The notes beneath the pieces are model-generated. The model worked only from the letters and a program-made list of their open reading frames with translations. It did no database searches and was not told the origin of the DNA. 64,000 nt of DNA from Massilia terrae (GTDB lineage: Bacteria > Pseudomonadota > Gammaproteobacteria > Burkholderiales > Burkholderiaceae_D), in NCBI RefSeq assembly GCF_024753145.1, contig NZ_JANUGU010000003.1:425032-489031 (forward strand), written 5' to 3'. The number at the start of each line of letters is the position of its first letter. Within the stretch, counting starts at the first letter, position 1. This document shows positions 1 through 9,216 of the stretch, in pieces. The position numbers were made by a program, and so were the translations under genes.

Positions 1-690
1 GCGCGCGCCGTGGTGGCGCCTGCGCAGGTGCCCGCTCCCGGCCGCGTTGTCACCATGGCCGCCGCCGTGCTGGCGCTGGCCGCGGCATGGCCCGCCTACG
101 GCTACTACATCGACCAGGCCAACTTCAATCCGGACCCGGTCAAGTTCCAGCGCGTCAGGATCGGCTGGGCGCCGGCGCCGGGCTTCACCAACTGGACGCC
201 GCGCTACCTCGAACCCGACGCCGGCTTCTCCGGCGCATGGCAGGCGCGCGGCCTGGCTCCGGTCGGCATGACCATCCTGTACTACCGCAACCAGAACGAA
301 GGCCACAAGCTGGTCACCTCGATCAACCGCCTGGCGGATCCGAAGGACGCCTGGCACGAGCTTGAATCCTCGGCGCGCAGCGAGCAGGTCGCGGGACGCA
401 CGCTGGCCTTGCGCGAGACCACGTTGCAGCGCGAGGGCGGTGCGCTGCTGGTGTGGCAATGGCTGTGGACCGGCGGCGAGTACACCGCCAGCACCTACAT
501 GGGCAAGCTGCTGCAGGCGCGCTCCAAGCTGCTGGTGCACGGCGACGACGGCGCCGCGCTGATGGTCTACGCGCCGCTCACGGACAAGCCGGAAGCCGCG
601 CGCGCCGCAATGCGCGCCTTCCTCGACGACCACCTCGAACCGATCGGCCTCGCACTGGACACGGCGCGGCAGGCGCAGGCGCTGCGATGA
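1..690 (+). CDS. xrtA: Exosortase A/EpsI protein, C-terminal part (cut by window edge)
   Basis: The frame is open to the left edge, so only the C-terminal ~229 residues are present. One membrane segment (about residues 16-34) is followed by an EpsI-type periplasmic domain with the family pattern: an aromatic-rich region, a tyrosine pair followed by N-Q-N-E-G, then S-I-N-R-L and a tryptophan-rich strand. In many betaproteobacteria EpsI is fused to the end of the eight-helix exosortase (XrtA) that processes PEP-CTERM proteins; that half would lie upstream. A free-standing EpsI starting at GTG 10 is the alternative. The stop overlaps the next start as ATGA, so it heads an EPS operon. The fusion is inferred, because the exosortase catalytic residues are outside the window. 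Confidence 0.75.
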   Translation, partial: ARAVVAPAQVPAPGRVVTMAAAVLALAAAWPAYGYYIDQANFNPDPVKFQRVRIGWAPAPGFTNWTPRYLEPDAGFSGAWQARGLAPVGMTILYYRNQNEGHKLVTSINRLADPKDAWHELESSARSEQVAGRTLALRETTLQREGGALLVWQWLWTGGEYTASTYMGKLLQARSKLLVHGDDGAALMVYAPLTDKPEAARAAMRAFLDDHLEPIGLALDTARQAQALR

Positions 691-1859
691 ACGAGAACCT
701 GATCGTCCACCTGATCTACAGGCTCGATGTCGGCGGCATGGAGAACCTGCTGGTCGAGCGCATCAACCGGATGCCGGCTGGCGCCTACCGCCATGTGGTG
801 GTGACGCTGGCGGGATATTCGACGGAGTTCGCGCGCAGGATCAGCAAGCCAGGCGTTGACATCTGCGCGCTGGACAAGCAGCCCGGCCTGTCGCCAGGCA
901 CCCACGCCGACCTGTTCAAGCTGCTGCGCCGCCTGCGCCCCGCGATCCTGCACACCTACAACCTGGCCGGCATCGAGTACGCCCCGGCGGCGCTGCTGGC
1001 CGGCGTGCCGGTGCGCGTCAACGGCCTGCACGGACGCGACGGCGCCGACCCCGAAGGCCGCAACTGGAAGCACAACTTGCTGCGCCGGCTGATGCTGCCC
1101 TTCTACCACTGCTGCTACGCCAACTCCGGCGACATGCTGGCCTGGAACCGCAAGGTGATCGGCGTCCCCGGGCACAAGAGCTGCCTGCTCCCGAATGGCA
1201 TCGACGCCGAGCGTTTCCGTCCCCCGGCCGATGGCGAGCCGCGTCCCGATGTCGGTTTCGGCCCCGGCTGCCGGGTGATCGGCACGGTCGGCCGCATCCA
1301 GGACGTGAAGAACCACGCGGCCCTGGTCGACGCCTTCGCCCTGCTTCGCGCGCGCCTGCCCGGCATGGCCGGCACGCTCAGGCTGGCCATCGTCGGCGAC
1401 GGCCCGCTGCTGCCGTCATTGCGCGACAAGGTGCGCGCACTCGGCCTGGCGGACCTCGTGTGGCTGCCTGGCGCGCGCGCCGACATTCCCGATATCCTGC
1501 GCGGCTTCGACGTGTACGCAATCTCCTCGATCGCGGAAGGCACGCCGGGCAGCGTGCTGGAAGCGATGGCAAGCGCCCTGCCGGTGGTTGGCACCCGGGT
1601 GGGCGGCGTGCCCGAGCTGATCGACGACGGCGTCACCGGCCAGCTGGTCGCGCCGCGCGACCCCGCCGCGATGGCCGATGCGCTGGCGCGCTACCTGCTC
1701 GCACCCGAACTGGCGACGGCGCACGGCGCGGCCGGGCGTGCGCGGGTCGTCTCCCATTATTCGATGACGGCGATGGTCGCCAATTACCAGGCGCTCTACG
1801 ACCGTCTGCTCGAACGCAAAACCTCCTTCAGAAAGAGCATCAAATCATGTGTGGAATAG
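687..1859 (+). CDS. GT4-family glycosyltransferase, exosortase A-associated (TIGR03088 type)
   Basis: The product has 390 aa with a GT-B fold. The N-terminal Rossmann half opens with an L-D-V-G-G-M-E-N motif that binds acceptor or nucleotide sugar. The C-terminal GT4 half carries G-R-I-Q-D-V-K-N, the E-G-T-P-G-S-V-L-E-A-M loop and G-T-R-V-G-G-V-P-E, the usual nucleotide-sugar site. It is predicted to add one sugar to the lipid-linked EPS repeat on the cytoplasmic face of the membrane. The ATG at 687 was chosen because it forms an ATGA overlap with the exosortase stop; an open frame reaches upstream to 453 but would overlap that gene heavily. The 3' end overlaps the amidotransferase by 13 bp, so the two are translationally coupled. 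Confidence 0.9.
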   Translation: MNENLIVHLIYRLDVGGMENLLVERINRMPAGAYRHVVVTLAGYSTEFARRISKPGVDICALDKQPGLSPGTHADLFKLLRRLRPAILHTYNLAGIEYAPAALLAGVPVRVNGLHGRDGADPEGRNWKHNLLRRLMLPFYHCCYANSGDMLAWNRKVIGVPGHKSCLLPNGIDAERFRPPADGEPRPDVGFGPGCRVIGTVGRIQDVKNHAALVDAFALLRARLPGMAGTLRLAIVGDGPLLPSLRDKVRALGLADLVWLPGARADIPDILRGFDVYAISSIAEGTPGSVLEAMASALPVVGTRVGGVPELIDDGVTGQLVAPRDPAAMADALARYLLAPELATAHGAAGRARVVSHYSMTAMVANYQALYDRLLERKTSFRKSIKSCVE

Positions 1860-3745
1860 TCGGCATTTTCGACACCCGCGGCGCACGGCCGATCGATCCC
1901 GTGCTGCTCAGGCGGATGAACGAGACCCAGCATCACCGCGGCCCCGACGAGGGCGATATCTATGTCGAGCCGGGCGTCGGCTTCGGCCACCGCCGCCTGT
2001 CCGTGATCGACCTGGCCAACGGCCTGCAGCCGATGTTCAACGCCGCCGGCGACGTCGGCGTGGTGTTCAACGGCGAGATCTACAACTACCGCGAGCTGAC
2101 AACGGAACTGAAGCAGCTCGGCTACACCTTCCGCACCAGCAGCGACACCGAAGTCATCGTGTATGCGTGGGAAGCCTGGGGCGAGAAATGCGTTCACCGC
2201 CTGCGCGGCATGTTCGCGATCGCGGTCTGGGACCGCAACAAGCAGACCATGTTCATGGCGCGCGACCACATGGGCGTCAAGCCCTTCTTCTACGCCCATC
2301 TGCCGGACGGCATGTTCATCTTCGGCTCCGAACTGAAATCGCTGCGTTCCTATCCCGGCCTGTCGCGCGAGATCGACCCGACCGCGGTCGAGGATTATTT
2401 CGCCTTCGGCTATGTGCCGGAACCGAAGACCATCTACGCCGGCGCCTGCAAGCTCGCGCCGGGCTACTGCCTGACGGTGCGCGTCGGCCAGCCGGTGCCG
2501 GGGCCGCGGCGCTACTGGGACGTGCCCTTCACCCAGCACGAGAAAATGACCGAGTCCGATGCGGCCGGCGAACTGGCGGTGCGCGTGCGTGCGGCGGTGC
2601 AGAGCCAGCTGAAGGCGGACGTGCCGCTCGGCGCCTTCCTGTCGGGCGGCGTCGACTCGAGCGCGGTGGTTGCCATGATGGCGGGCCTGGGCAGCGAACC
2701 GGTCAACACCTGCTCGATCGCCTTCAACGACAAGGCCTACGACGAATCCGAGTACGCCGAAGAGGTGGCGCGCCAATACAAGACCAACCACCACACCGAA
2801 ACCGTCGACACCGACGACTACGCCCTGCTCGACACCCTGGCGGGGCTGTACGACGAGCCCTACGCGGACAGCTCGGCGATCCCGACCTACCGCGTGTGCC
2901 AACTGGCGCGCAAGCGCGTGACGGTGGCCTTGTCCGGCGACGGCGGGGACGAGAACCTGGCCGGCTATCGCCGCTATCGCCTGGCGATGGCCGAGGATGC
3001 GGTGCGCTCGAAGATCCCGCCGGCGCTGCGCCGCAACGTGTTCGGGCCGCTCGGCCGCTATTACCCAAAGGCCGACTGGGCGCCGCGCGTGCTGCGTGCC
3101 AAGACCACCTTCGAATCGCTGGCGCGCGACCTCGTCGAAGGCTACTTCCACGGCGTGTCGATCATGTCGGACGCCATGCGCGAACGCCTGTTCACGCCGC
3201 AGTTCCGCCAGCGCCTGCAGGGCCACCGCGCGATCGACGTGATGCGCGGCCATGCCGCCGACGCGCCGACCGACGATCCGCTGTCGCTGATCCAGTACCT
3301 CGACATGAAGACTTATCTGCCGGGCGACATCCTGACCAAGGTCGACCGCGCCAGCATGGCGCATGCGCTGGAAGTGCGGGTGCCGCTGCTGGACCACGAG
3401 CTGGTCGAATGGATCTCGGGGCTGTCCTCGTCGATCAAGCTGAAGAACGGCGAAGGGAAGTACATCTTCAAGAAGAGCATGGAGCGTTACCTGCCGCACG
3501 ACATCCTGTACCGCAAGAAGCAGGGCTTCGCGGTGCCGCTGGCGGCCTGGTTCCGCGGCCCGCTGCGCCAGCGCGTGCGCGAAGCGCTGCTTGGCCCGAT
3601 CCTGGCGAGCACCGGCATCTTCAACACCGCCTTCCTGGCCGAGATCGTGGAGATGCACGAATCCGGCCGCCGCGACTACAGCGCGCCGATCTGGTCGACG
3701 CTGATGTTCGAGGCCTTCCTGCGCAAGGAGATGGAGGCGGCGTAG
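1847..3745 (+). CDS. Asparagine synthase-like amidotransferase, exosortase A-associated (amidotransferase 1)
   Basis: The product has 632 aa. Met-Cys-Gly starts the protein, so Cys2 is the Ntn glutaminase nucleophile after Met removal. The class II glutaminase domain spans roughly residues 1-220. A synthetase domain follows with the S-G-G-V-D-S-S pyrophosphatase motif and S-G-D-G-G-D-E. The sequence matches the subfamily found beside exosortase A (TIGR03108) rather than housekeeping AsnB. Its likely role is ATP- and glutamine-dependent amidation of a carboxylate on the polysaccharide precursor, possibly a uronic acid; that substrate is inferred. It is the last gene of the first EPS operon, followed 33 bp later by a strong terminator. 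Confidence 0.9.
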   Translation: MCGIVGIFDTRGARPIDPVLLRRMNETQHHRGPDEGDIYVEPGVGFGHRRLSVIDLANGLQPMFNAAGDVGVVFNGEIYNYRELTTELKQLGYTFRTSSDTEVIVYAWEAWGEKCVHRLRGMFAIAVWDRNKQTMFMARDHMGVKPFFYAHLPDGMFIFGSELKSLRSYPGLSREIDPTAVEDYFAFGYVPEPKTIYAGACKLAPGYCLTVRVGQPVPGPRRYWDVPFTQHEKMTESDAAGELAVRVRAAVQSQLKADVPLGAFLSGGVDSSAVVAMMAGLGSEPVNTCSIAFNDKAYDESEYAEEVARQYKTNHHTETVDTDDYALLDTLAGLYDEPYADSSAIPTYRVCQLARKRVTVALSGDGGDENLAGYRRYRLAMAEDAVRSKIPPALRRNVFGPLGRYYPKADWAPRVLRAKTTFESLARDLVEGYFHGVSIMSDAMRERLFTPQFRQRLQGHRAIDVMRGHAADAPTDDPLSLIQYLDMKTYLPGDILTKVDRASMAHALEVRVPLLDHELVEWISGLSSSIKLKNGEGKYIFKKSMERYLPHDILYRKKQGFAVPLAAWFRGPLRQRVREALLGPILASTGIFNTAFLAEIVEMHESGRRDYSAPIWSTLMFEAFLRKEMEAA

Positions 3746-3778
3746 GCTTCATAGTGAACGTCGTTCCCTATAAAACTT

Positions 3779-3804
3779 AAAGCGGGCTCGCAAGCCCGCT
3801 TTTT
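3779..3804. terminator. Bidirectional rho-independent terminator
   Basis: A perfect 10-bp stem, AAAGCGGGCT / AGCCCGCTTT, with the four-base loop CGCA runs into a T tract (to 3804). On the opposite strand the stem is followed by T-rich sequence as well. It sits between the convergent amidotransferase (+) and UDP-glucose dehydrogenase (-), so it probably ends both transcripts. Confidence 0.9.
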
Positions 3805-3806
3805 GA

Positions 3807-5168
3807 TCAAGCGGCGCGCGCCCTGCGCCCGATTCCTTCGTAATACAGCCCCGCTTCCGCCACCGCTTCCGGCGCATAGATATTGCGGCCATCGAACACC
3901 GCCTTCTCCGCCAGCTCCCGCGCCAGCATGCCGAAGTCCGGCGACTTGAACTCCTTCCACTCGGTGACCAGCACCAGCGCATCCGCGCCGCGCACCGCGT
4001 CCGCCGCCGTGGCCGCGATGCGCAGCATGCCCGCGCAGCGCTCCGGCCCGTGCTCGGCCAGCAGCACGCGCGCCGCCTCCTCGCTCGCCACCGGATCGTA
4101 AGCCGCGACCTTGCATCCGGCCGCGAACAGGCTGCGGATCAGCACCAGGCTGGGCGCCTCGCGCATATCGTCGGTGTTCGGCTTGAACGACAGCCCCCAC
4201 AGCGCGATCGTGCGCCCGCGCAGCTTATCGGCGCCGCCGAAATGGCGCGCCACCTTCTCGAACAGGACGTTCTTCTGCGCCTCGTTGACCTGCTCGGTCG
4301 CGTCCAGCAGGCGCATCGGCCGCGCATGTTCCTGCGCCGTCTTCACCAGCGCCTTCACGTCCTTCGGGAAGCACGAGCCGCCATAGCCCATGCCGGCGTA
4401 CAGGAAGTGCGGCCCGATGCGCGGGTCCATGCCCATCCCCAGGCGCACCGCTTCGATGTCCGCGCCCAGCAGCTCGGCCAGGTTGGCCACCTCGTTCATG
4501 AAGCTGATGCGGGTCGCGAGCATGGCGTTGCAGGCGTACTTGGTCAGCTCGGCGCTGCGCACGTCCATCTGCACCAGCTTCTCGTGGTTGCGGTTGAACG
4601 GCGTGTACAGCTGGCGCATCAGCTGCGTCGCGTGCGCGCTGTCGCTGCCGATCACGATGCGGTCCGGGCGGGTGAAGTCCTCGATCGCCGCGCCCTCTTT
4701 CAGGAACTCGGGATTGCTGACCACCGCGAACTCGACCTGCGCGCCGCGCCGGTCCAGTTCACCCTGGATCGCCGCGCGCACTTTGTCGGCAGTGCCCACC
4801 GGGACGGTCGACTTATCGACCACCACCACCGGCCGCGTGATGCGCTGGCCGATGCTGCGCGCCGCCGCAAGGATGTGGCTCAGGTCGGCGCTGCCGTCCT
4901 CATCCGGCGGCGTGCCGACCGCCAAAAAGATGATGTCTGCGTGCTCAACTGCAACATCGTAACTGGTGGAAAAGCTCAGGCGGCCGGCCTGGGTGTTGCG
5001 CGTAACCAAGGCGTCCAGCCCCGGTTCATGGATGGGAATGCGGCCGGCCTTGAGCATGCCGATCTTGCGCTCGTCGACGTCGAGGCAGAGCACGGAATTG
5101 CCCACGTCCGCGAAACAGGCGCCGGAAACGAGACCCACGTAGCCGGTGCCGATGATGGAGATTTTCAT
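3807..5168 (-). CDS. ugd: UDP-glucose 6-dehydrogenase
   Basis: The product has 453 aa, the normal length for the family. It oxidises UDP-glucose to UDP-glucuronate with two NAD+ and so supplies a uronic acid for the EPS. The N-terminus [12 protein letters not shown] is the NAD-binding Rossmann motif. The catalytic cysteine lies in Y-G-G-S-C-F-P-K-D, and the central helical and C-terminal UDP-binding domains are intact. An in-frame extension to 5276 exists, but the start at 5168 gives the canonical N-terminus directly at the Rossmann strand. It is transcribed away from the large EPS operon, from a shared 242-bp upstream region. Confidence 0.96.
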   Translation of the reverse strand: MKISIIGTGYVGLVSGACFADVGNSVLCLDVDERKIGMLKAGRIPIHEPGLDALVTRNTQAGRLSFSTSYDVAVEHADIIFLAVGTPPDEDGSADLSHILAAARSIGQRITRPVVVVDKSTVPVGTADKVRAAIQGELDRRGAQVEFAVVSNPEFLKEGAAIEDFTRPDRIVIGSDSAHATQLMRQLYTPFNRNHEKLVQMDVRSAELTKYACNAMLATRISFMNEVANLAELLGADIEAVRLGMGMDPRIGPHFLYAGMGYGGSCFPKDVKALVKTAQEHARPMRLLDATEQVNEAQKNVLFEKVARHFGGADKLRGRTIALWGLSFKPNTDDMREAPSLVLIRSLFAAGCKVAAYDPVASEEAARVLLAEHGPERCAGMLRIAATAADAVRGADALVLVTEWKEFKSPDFGMLARELAEKAVFDGRNIYAPEAVAEAGLYYEGIGRRARAA

Positions 5169-5410
5169 AGAGGCTTTGCGTGAAAGAGACAGTGTGGCCG
5201 GGCACCGTTGTGCTGGCAGAGAAATTGTTACAAACGCAAGACTAACAGCCGAGTTCCGGCCTTGCAAACGAGTCAAATCAATCGTGCGCGCGGTTCAAAA
5301 GTAGAGAAATTTTGATAATTATTGCTCGCACGAAACCGTGCTACACGAATAATTTTTTTCCGATAGGATCATTCCAGAAGTTCACAAATGTCATCCCGGC
5401 AAGCAAAGAA
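5169..5410. promoter_or_regulatory. Divergent regulatory region between ugd and the main EPS operon
   Basis: This 242-bp gap is clearly AT-richer than its surroundings, notably 5309-5360. It holds AGTTCCGG (5252-5259) and AATCGTGCGC (5280-5289). Both also occur upstream of the other EPS operon at 33850-33935. TGGCAG-N5-TTGTT at 5214-5229 resembles a sigma-54 -24/-12 element, but it has T in place of the invariant C of the -12 GC. I see no convincing sigma-70 pair. Confidence 0.55.
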
Positions 5411-6586
5411 ATGAGACTGCTCACCTTCTCCACCCTGTACCCGAACGCCGCCCAGCCCAACCATGGCCTGTTCGTCGAAACGCGGCTGCGCCACCTGGTC
5501 GCAACCGGCCAGGCCGAGTCGCGGGTGGTGGCGCCGGTGCCGTGGTTTCCCTTCCCCCAGGAGCGTTTCGGCCACTATGGCCGGTTGGCGCAGGTACCGG
5601 GCAGCGAAGTGCGTTCGGGCCTGGAGATCGCGCACCCGCGCTACCTGGCGCTGCCGAAAATCGGCATGAACGTGTCGCCGATGCTGATGGCGCAGGCGGT
5701 GAAGCCGGCCATCGGCCGCATCATCGACAGCGGCTACGACTTCGACGCCATCGACGCCCACTACTTCTATCCGGATGGCGTGGCGGCGGTCATGCTGGGC
5801 CAGTACTTCAACAAGCCGGTGGTGGTGACGGCGCGCGGCAGCGACATCAACCTGCTGCCGCAATTCGCGCTGCCGCGCCGGATGATTTTGTGGGCCGCCG
5901 AACGCGCGCGCGCCGTCATCACGGTCTGCAACTACCTGAAGGACGAGATGGTGCGCCTCGGCGTGAGTGCCGAGCGCATCACCCCGCTGCGCAACGGCGT
6001 CGACCTGGAGCGCTTCGTGCCGATGGAGCGCAACGCCGTGCGCGCCGCCTTCGGCTTCGATGGCTTCACCCTGCTTTCGGTGGGCCAGCTGGTGCCGCAT
6101 AAGGGGCACGACCTGGCGATCAAGGCGCTCACCCTGCTCAAGGATGTCTCGCTGGTGGTGGTCGGCCAGGGTCCCGACCAGCGCCGGCTCGAAGAATTGG
6201 CGCTTGAACTGGGCGTGGCCAACCGCGTGCGCATGGCCGGCCCGGTGCCGCAAACCGAACTTCGCACCTACTACAGCGCGGCCGACCTGATGGTGCTCGC
6301 GTCCAGCCGCGAAGGCTGGGCCAATGTGCTGCTCGAATCGATGGCCTGCGGGACGCCGGTGGTGGCCACCAGCGTGTGCGGCACCCCGGAAGTGGTGGCC
6401 GCGCCGGAGGCCGGCCGCCTGCTGGCCGATCGCACCCCGGAAAGCCTGGCCCACGCCGTCCGGCTGCTGCGCGCCCACTCCCCCGACCGCGCTGCCACGC
6501 GCCGCTACGCCGAGCGCTTCGACTGGGGCCACACGACACAGGGACAGCTCGACCTGTTCCGCCACATCTTGATGGAGCGATCCTGA
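5411..6586 (+). CDS. Glycosyltransferase family 4
   Basis: The product has 391 aa with a GT-B fold. The N-terminus (R-L-L-T-F-S-T-L-Y-P-N) and the acceptor region with H-G-L-F-V-E-T-R are typical of EPS GT4 enzymes. The C-terminal half has V-P-H-K-G-H-D and the nucleotide-sugar loop S-R-E-G-W-A-N-V-L-L-E-S-M-A-C-G-T-P-V-V-A-T. It would add a sugar to the lipid-linked repeat. The frame stays open upstream to 5312, but the residues coded there are AT-rich and unlike the family, so I place the start at the ATG at 5411. It heads the 11-gene plus-strand EPS operon and overlaps the next start by one base. Confidence 0.9.
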   Translation: MRLLTFSTLYPNAAQPNHGLFVETRLRHLVATGQAESRVVAPVPWFPFPQERFGHYGRLAQVPGSEVRSGLEIAHPRYLALPKIGMNVSPMLMAQAVKPAIGRIIDSGYDFDAIDAHYFYPDGVAAVMLGQYFNKPVVVTARGSDINLLPQFALPRRMILWAAERARAVITVCNYLKDEMVRLGVSAERITPLRNGVDLERFVPMERNAVRAAFGFDGFTLLSVGQLVPHKGHDLAIKALTLLKDVSLVVVGQGPDQRRLEELALELGVANRVRMAGPVPQTELRTYYSAADLMVLASSREGWANVLLESMACGTPVVATSVCGTPEVVAAPEAGRLLADRTPESLAHAVRLLRAHSPDRAATRRYAERFDWGHTTQGQLDLFRHILMERS

Positions 6587-7785
6587 TGCGCATCCTGTAC
6601 CACCACCGCACCCGTTCCAAGGACGGGCAGTTCGTCCACATCGAAGAGATGATCAATGCGCTGCGCGCGCAGGGACACGAAGTGATCGTCACCGCGCCGC
6701 CGGCCATGGAGCAGGAATCGTTCGGCGCCGACGCCGGCGCGGTCGCGCTGCTCAAGCGCTGGCTGCCCAAGTGGTTCTACGAACTGGCCGAGCTGTCGTA
6801 TTCGCTGGTGGCCTACCGTCGCCTGGCGAAAGCCATCGACCAGCACCAGCCCGACTGCATCTACGAGCGCTACAACCTGTTCCTGCCGGCCGGGATCTGG
6901 GCCGCGCGCAAATACAAGCTGCCGCTCCTCCTGGAGATCAACGCGCCGATCCTGGAAGAGCGCAGCCGCTACGACGGCCTGTCGCTCAAGCGCCTGGCGC
7001 GCTGGTCGCAGGCCTATGCGTGGCGCCGCGCCGACATGGTGCTGCCGGTGACGCGGGTACTGGGCGACATCGTCGCCTCCTACGGGGTCGAGCAGCGCCA
7101 CATCGCCGTCATCCCGAACGGCATCAACGGCGAGCGGTTCGGCAGCGCGCCCGACACCGAAGCGGCCAAGCGCGCGCTCGGGCTGGACGGCCGGCTGGTG
7201 CTCGGCTTCACCGGCTTCGTGCGCGACTGGCACGGCCTGGACAAGGTGCTCGACCTGATCGCGAGCGATCCGCCCAACGCACGCCGCCACCTGCTGGTGG
7301 TGGGCGACGGCCCGGCCCGCGCCGGGCTGGAGCGCCAGGCCCGCGAGCTGGGCATCGAGCAGCGCGTCACCTTCACCGGCATCGTCGGCCGCGACGAGGT
7401 CGCGCGCCACGTGGCCGCCTTCGACATCGCGCTGCAGCCGGCGGTGGTGGCCTACGCCTCGCCGCTCAAGCTGTTCGAATACCTCGCGCTGGGCAAGGCC
7501 ATCGTCGGCCCGGCCCAGCCGAACCTGAAGGAGATCCTGCGCCACGAGGACAACGCGCTGCTGTTCGAGCCGGACGACAAGGCCGGCCTGGCGAACGCGA
7601 TCGCGCGCCTGTCGCGGGACGATGCCTTGCGCCGCAAGCTGGCCGCCAACGCGCGCGCCACCATCGCCGAGCAGCAGCTGACCTGGGACGCCAACGCGCG
7701 CCGCGTGGTGGCCCTGTTCCGCCAGCTCCTCGCCGAGCGCATGAGCAGCAGCGCGCGCCGCAAGGACGCGGCCGCATTGACCTAG
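6586..7785 (+). CDS. Glycosyltransferase family 4
   Basis: The product has 399 aa with a GT-B fold. The N-terminus M-R-I-L-Y-H-H-R-T-R-S-K-D-G is followed by an acceptor half with Y-E-R-Y-N-L-F. The GT4 half carries G-F-V-R-D-W-H-G-L-D and P-L-K-L-F-E-Y-L-A-L-G-K, where the glutamate is the usual nucleotide-contacting residue. It is a cytoplasmic EPS glycosyltransferase of unknown sugar specificity. The ATG overlaps the upstream TGA (TGATG), which indicates coupling; a longer in-frame extension into the previous gene is not supported. It is followed 9 bp later by a small membrane ORF with a strong ribosome-binding site. Confidence 0.9.
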   Translation: MRILYHHRTRSKDGQFVHIEEMINALRAQGHEVIVTAPPAMEQESFGADAGAVALLKRWLPKWFYELAELSYSLVAYRRLAKAIDQHQPDCIYERYNLFLPAGIWAARKYKLPLLLEINAPILEERSRYDGLSLKRLARWSQAYAWRRADMVLPVTRVLGDIVASYGVEQRHIAVIPNGINGERFGSAPDTEAAKRALGLDGRLVLGFTGFVRDWHGLDKVLDLIASDPPNARRHLLVVGDGPARAGLERQARELGIEQRVTFTGIVGRDEVARHVAAFDIALQPAVVAYASPLKLFEYLALGKAIVGPAQPNLKEILRHEDNALLFEPDDKAGLANAIARLSRDDALRRKLAANARATIAEQQLTWDANARRVVALFRQLLAERMSSSARRKDAAALT

Positions 7786-7794
7786 GAGGAGCAA

Positions 7795-7902
7795 ATGGAA
7801 AGTCTGCTGTGGGCGCTCGACCTGGTGGCGGTGCTGCTGTTGTGCCGCTGGGGCCTGGCGCAGGACAAGCGCAAGCACCCCAAGGGCAAGGGCACGAGGT
7901 AA
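7795..7902 (+). CDS. Small single-pass membrane protein, 35 codons, unknown function
   Basis: A 35-codon frame starts with ATG at 7795 behind a perfect AGGAGG (7784-7789) at 5 bp spacing, one of the best ribosome-binding sites in this operon. The peptide has a hydrophobic segment (residues 4-22, rich in Leu/Val/Ala/Trp) followed by a strongly basic tail with six Lys/Arg and a His. That predicts a single-pass inner-membrane peptide with a cytoplasmic C-terminus. It lies 9 bp after a glycosyltransferase and 3 bp before the ligase gene. It could be a partner of the ligase, or a leader that couples translation. I do not recognise a named family. Confidence 0.6.
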   Translation: MESLLWALDLVAVLLLCRWGLAQDKRKHPKGKGTR

Positions 7903-7905
7903 GGC

Positions 7906-9216
7906 ATGCGCGACCTGTTTTTGCTGGCGGTCCTGCCGCTGATGCTGTATGCGATCGCCAAGCGGCCGTTCATCGGCCTCGGCATGTGGCTGTGGACCGC
8001 GCTGTTCTTCCCGAACGGCTGGGTCTACGGTCCCGCGCAGTCGATCCGCTACAACCTGCTGTTCGCCGGCATCGCCATCTTCGGCTACCTGGTGCAGCCG
8101 AAAAAGCCCAAGTTCCGTCTCGGCGTCACCGGCACGCTGATCATCCTGTTCTTCGTCTGGACCACGCTCAGCACCGCGCTGGGCGGCGGGAATCCTGACA
8201 TCCAGTGGAATTTCTGGAACCGCTTCTGGAAGATCATCCTCCTGTTCACCTTCGTGGTGGCGATCGTCGACGACAAGCTGCATGTCGACTTCATGCTGTG
8301 GTGCGTCGTGCTGTCGGTCGGTTTCTACGGCGACCTCGAGGCGCTCAAGTACCTGGCCAGCGGCGGCGGCCACAAGATTGCGGGCATGGCCGACCACGTG
8401 CTGGGCGACCGCAATGACCTCGCGCTGGGCCTGGTGATGATCATCCCGATCTGCGCCTACCTGCTGCACGAGTACGGCAAGCAGTCGCGCGCGCTGTGGT
8501 GGGCGATGCTGGGCACCATGGGACTGCTGGTTGCGGCCGTGATCGGGACCAGCTCGCGCGGCGGCTTCGTCGCGCTGCTCGCGCTGGGCGCTTACTTCTT
8601 CATGAAGAGCGAACGCAAGCTGGTGGTGGCGGCCGCTCTCGGCGTGCTGGTGCTGGCGCTGTCGCAGGTGGTGACCACCGAATGGGTCGCCCGCATGAAC
8701 ACCATCGACTCGGCCGACAACGACGCCTCTTTCATGGGCCGCGTGGTGGCATGGAAGCTGAGCCTGATCCTGGCGACCCAGCACCCCTTCTTCGGCGGCG
8801 GCTTCAAGGCCCTCGAATACTTCCCGGTGTGGTCCTCGCTGAGCCAGGACTTCAACAGCTTTTCTTGGTTCTACACCGGCGACGCGGTGCCCGACACGCG
8901 CGGCTCGCACGCCGCCCACAGCGTCTATTTCCAGGTGCTGGGCGACCACGGCTTCGTCGGGCTGGCGCTGTACCTGTGCATCCTGCTCGGCAGCTTCGCC
9001 AAGGCGCGCAAGATCGTCCGGGTGGCGCGGGCGCGCAAGGCGCCGGAGTGGATCGCGCGGCTGGCGACCGACCTGCAGCTGTCGCTGTTCGCGTTTTGCG
9101 TCGGCGGCGCGGCGCTCAGCTTCGCCTACTTCGACCTGACCTTCGCCATCATGGGCCTGCTGATCGTGCTCGAGTCGCGCATCCTGCCGGCCTCCCTCAA
9201 CAAGGCGCCAGCATGA
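7906..9216 (+). CDS. O-antigen ligase/polymerase-like protein, exosortase A-associated (TIGR03097 type)
   Basis: The product has 436 aa. It is polytopic, with about ten hydrophobic segments and one large periplasmic loop (roughly residues 245-330) containing the G-R-V-V-A-W and H-A-A-H-S-V-Y-F patterns typical of the Wzy/WaaL C family. It matches the putative O-glycosylation ligase found beside exosortase A. Its likely job is polymerisation of the EPS repeat, or transfer of glycan to protein or lipid in the periplasm; the sequence cannot decide which. It starts 3 bp after the small ORF and overlaps the acyltransferase start (ATGA). Confidence 0.88.
   Translation: MRDLFLLAVLPLMLYAIAKRPFIGLGMWLWTALFFPNGWVYGPAQSIRYNLLFAGIAIFGYLVQPKKPKFRLGVTGTLIILFFVWTTLSTALGGGNPDIQWNFWNRFWKIILLFTFVVAIVDDKLHVDFMLWCVVLSVGFYGDLEALKYLASGGGHKIAGMADHVLGDRNDLALGLVMIIPICAYLLHEYGKQSRALWWAMLGTMGLLVAAVIGTSSRGGFVALLALGAYFFMKSERKLVVAAALGVLVLALSQVVTTEWVARMNTIDSADNDASFMGRVVAWKLSLILATQHPFFGGGFKALEYFPVWSSLSQDFNSFSWFYTGDAVPDTRGSHAAHSVYFQVLGDHGFVGLALYLCILLGSFAKARKIVRVARARKAPEWIARLATDLQLSLFAFCVGGAALSFAYFDLTFAIMGLLIVLESRILPASLNKAPA

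Noticed and set aside
5214..5229. Sigma-54 -24/-12-like element TGGCAG-N5-TTGTT before the main EPS operon
   Set aside because: The -12 part lacks the invariant GC, and the site is ~180 bp from the start codon. PrsR makes a sigma-54 promoter likely somewhere, but this one is not convincing enough to call.
5312..5410. Extended N-terminus for the glycosyltransferase at 5411
   Set aside because: The extra 33 residues are coded by AT-rich upstream sequence unlike the gene and do not fit the family N-terminus.
6505..8949. Long open frame on the minus strand across two glycosyltransferase genes and the ligase gene
   Set aside because: It is antisense to well-recognised genes, its product is a low-complexity Ala/Gln/His/Arg/Val mix typical of a high-GC shadow frame, and no motif or ribosome-binding site supports it. 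The same holds for minus 1796-3658, minus 12607-14496, plus 46346-48544 and minus 54358-56256.
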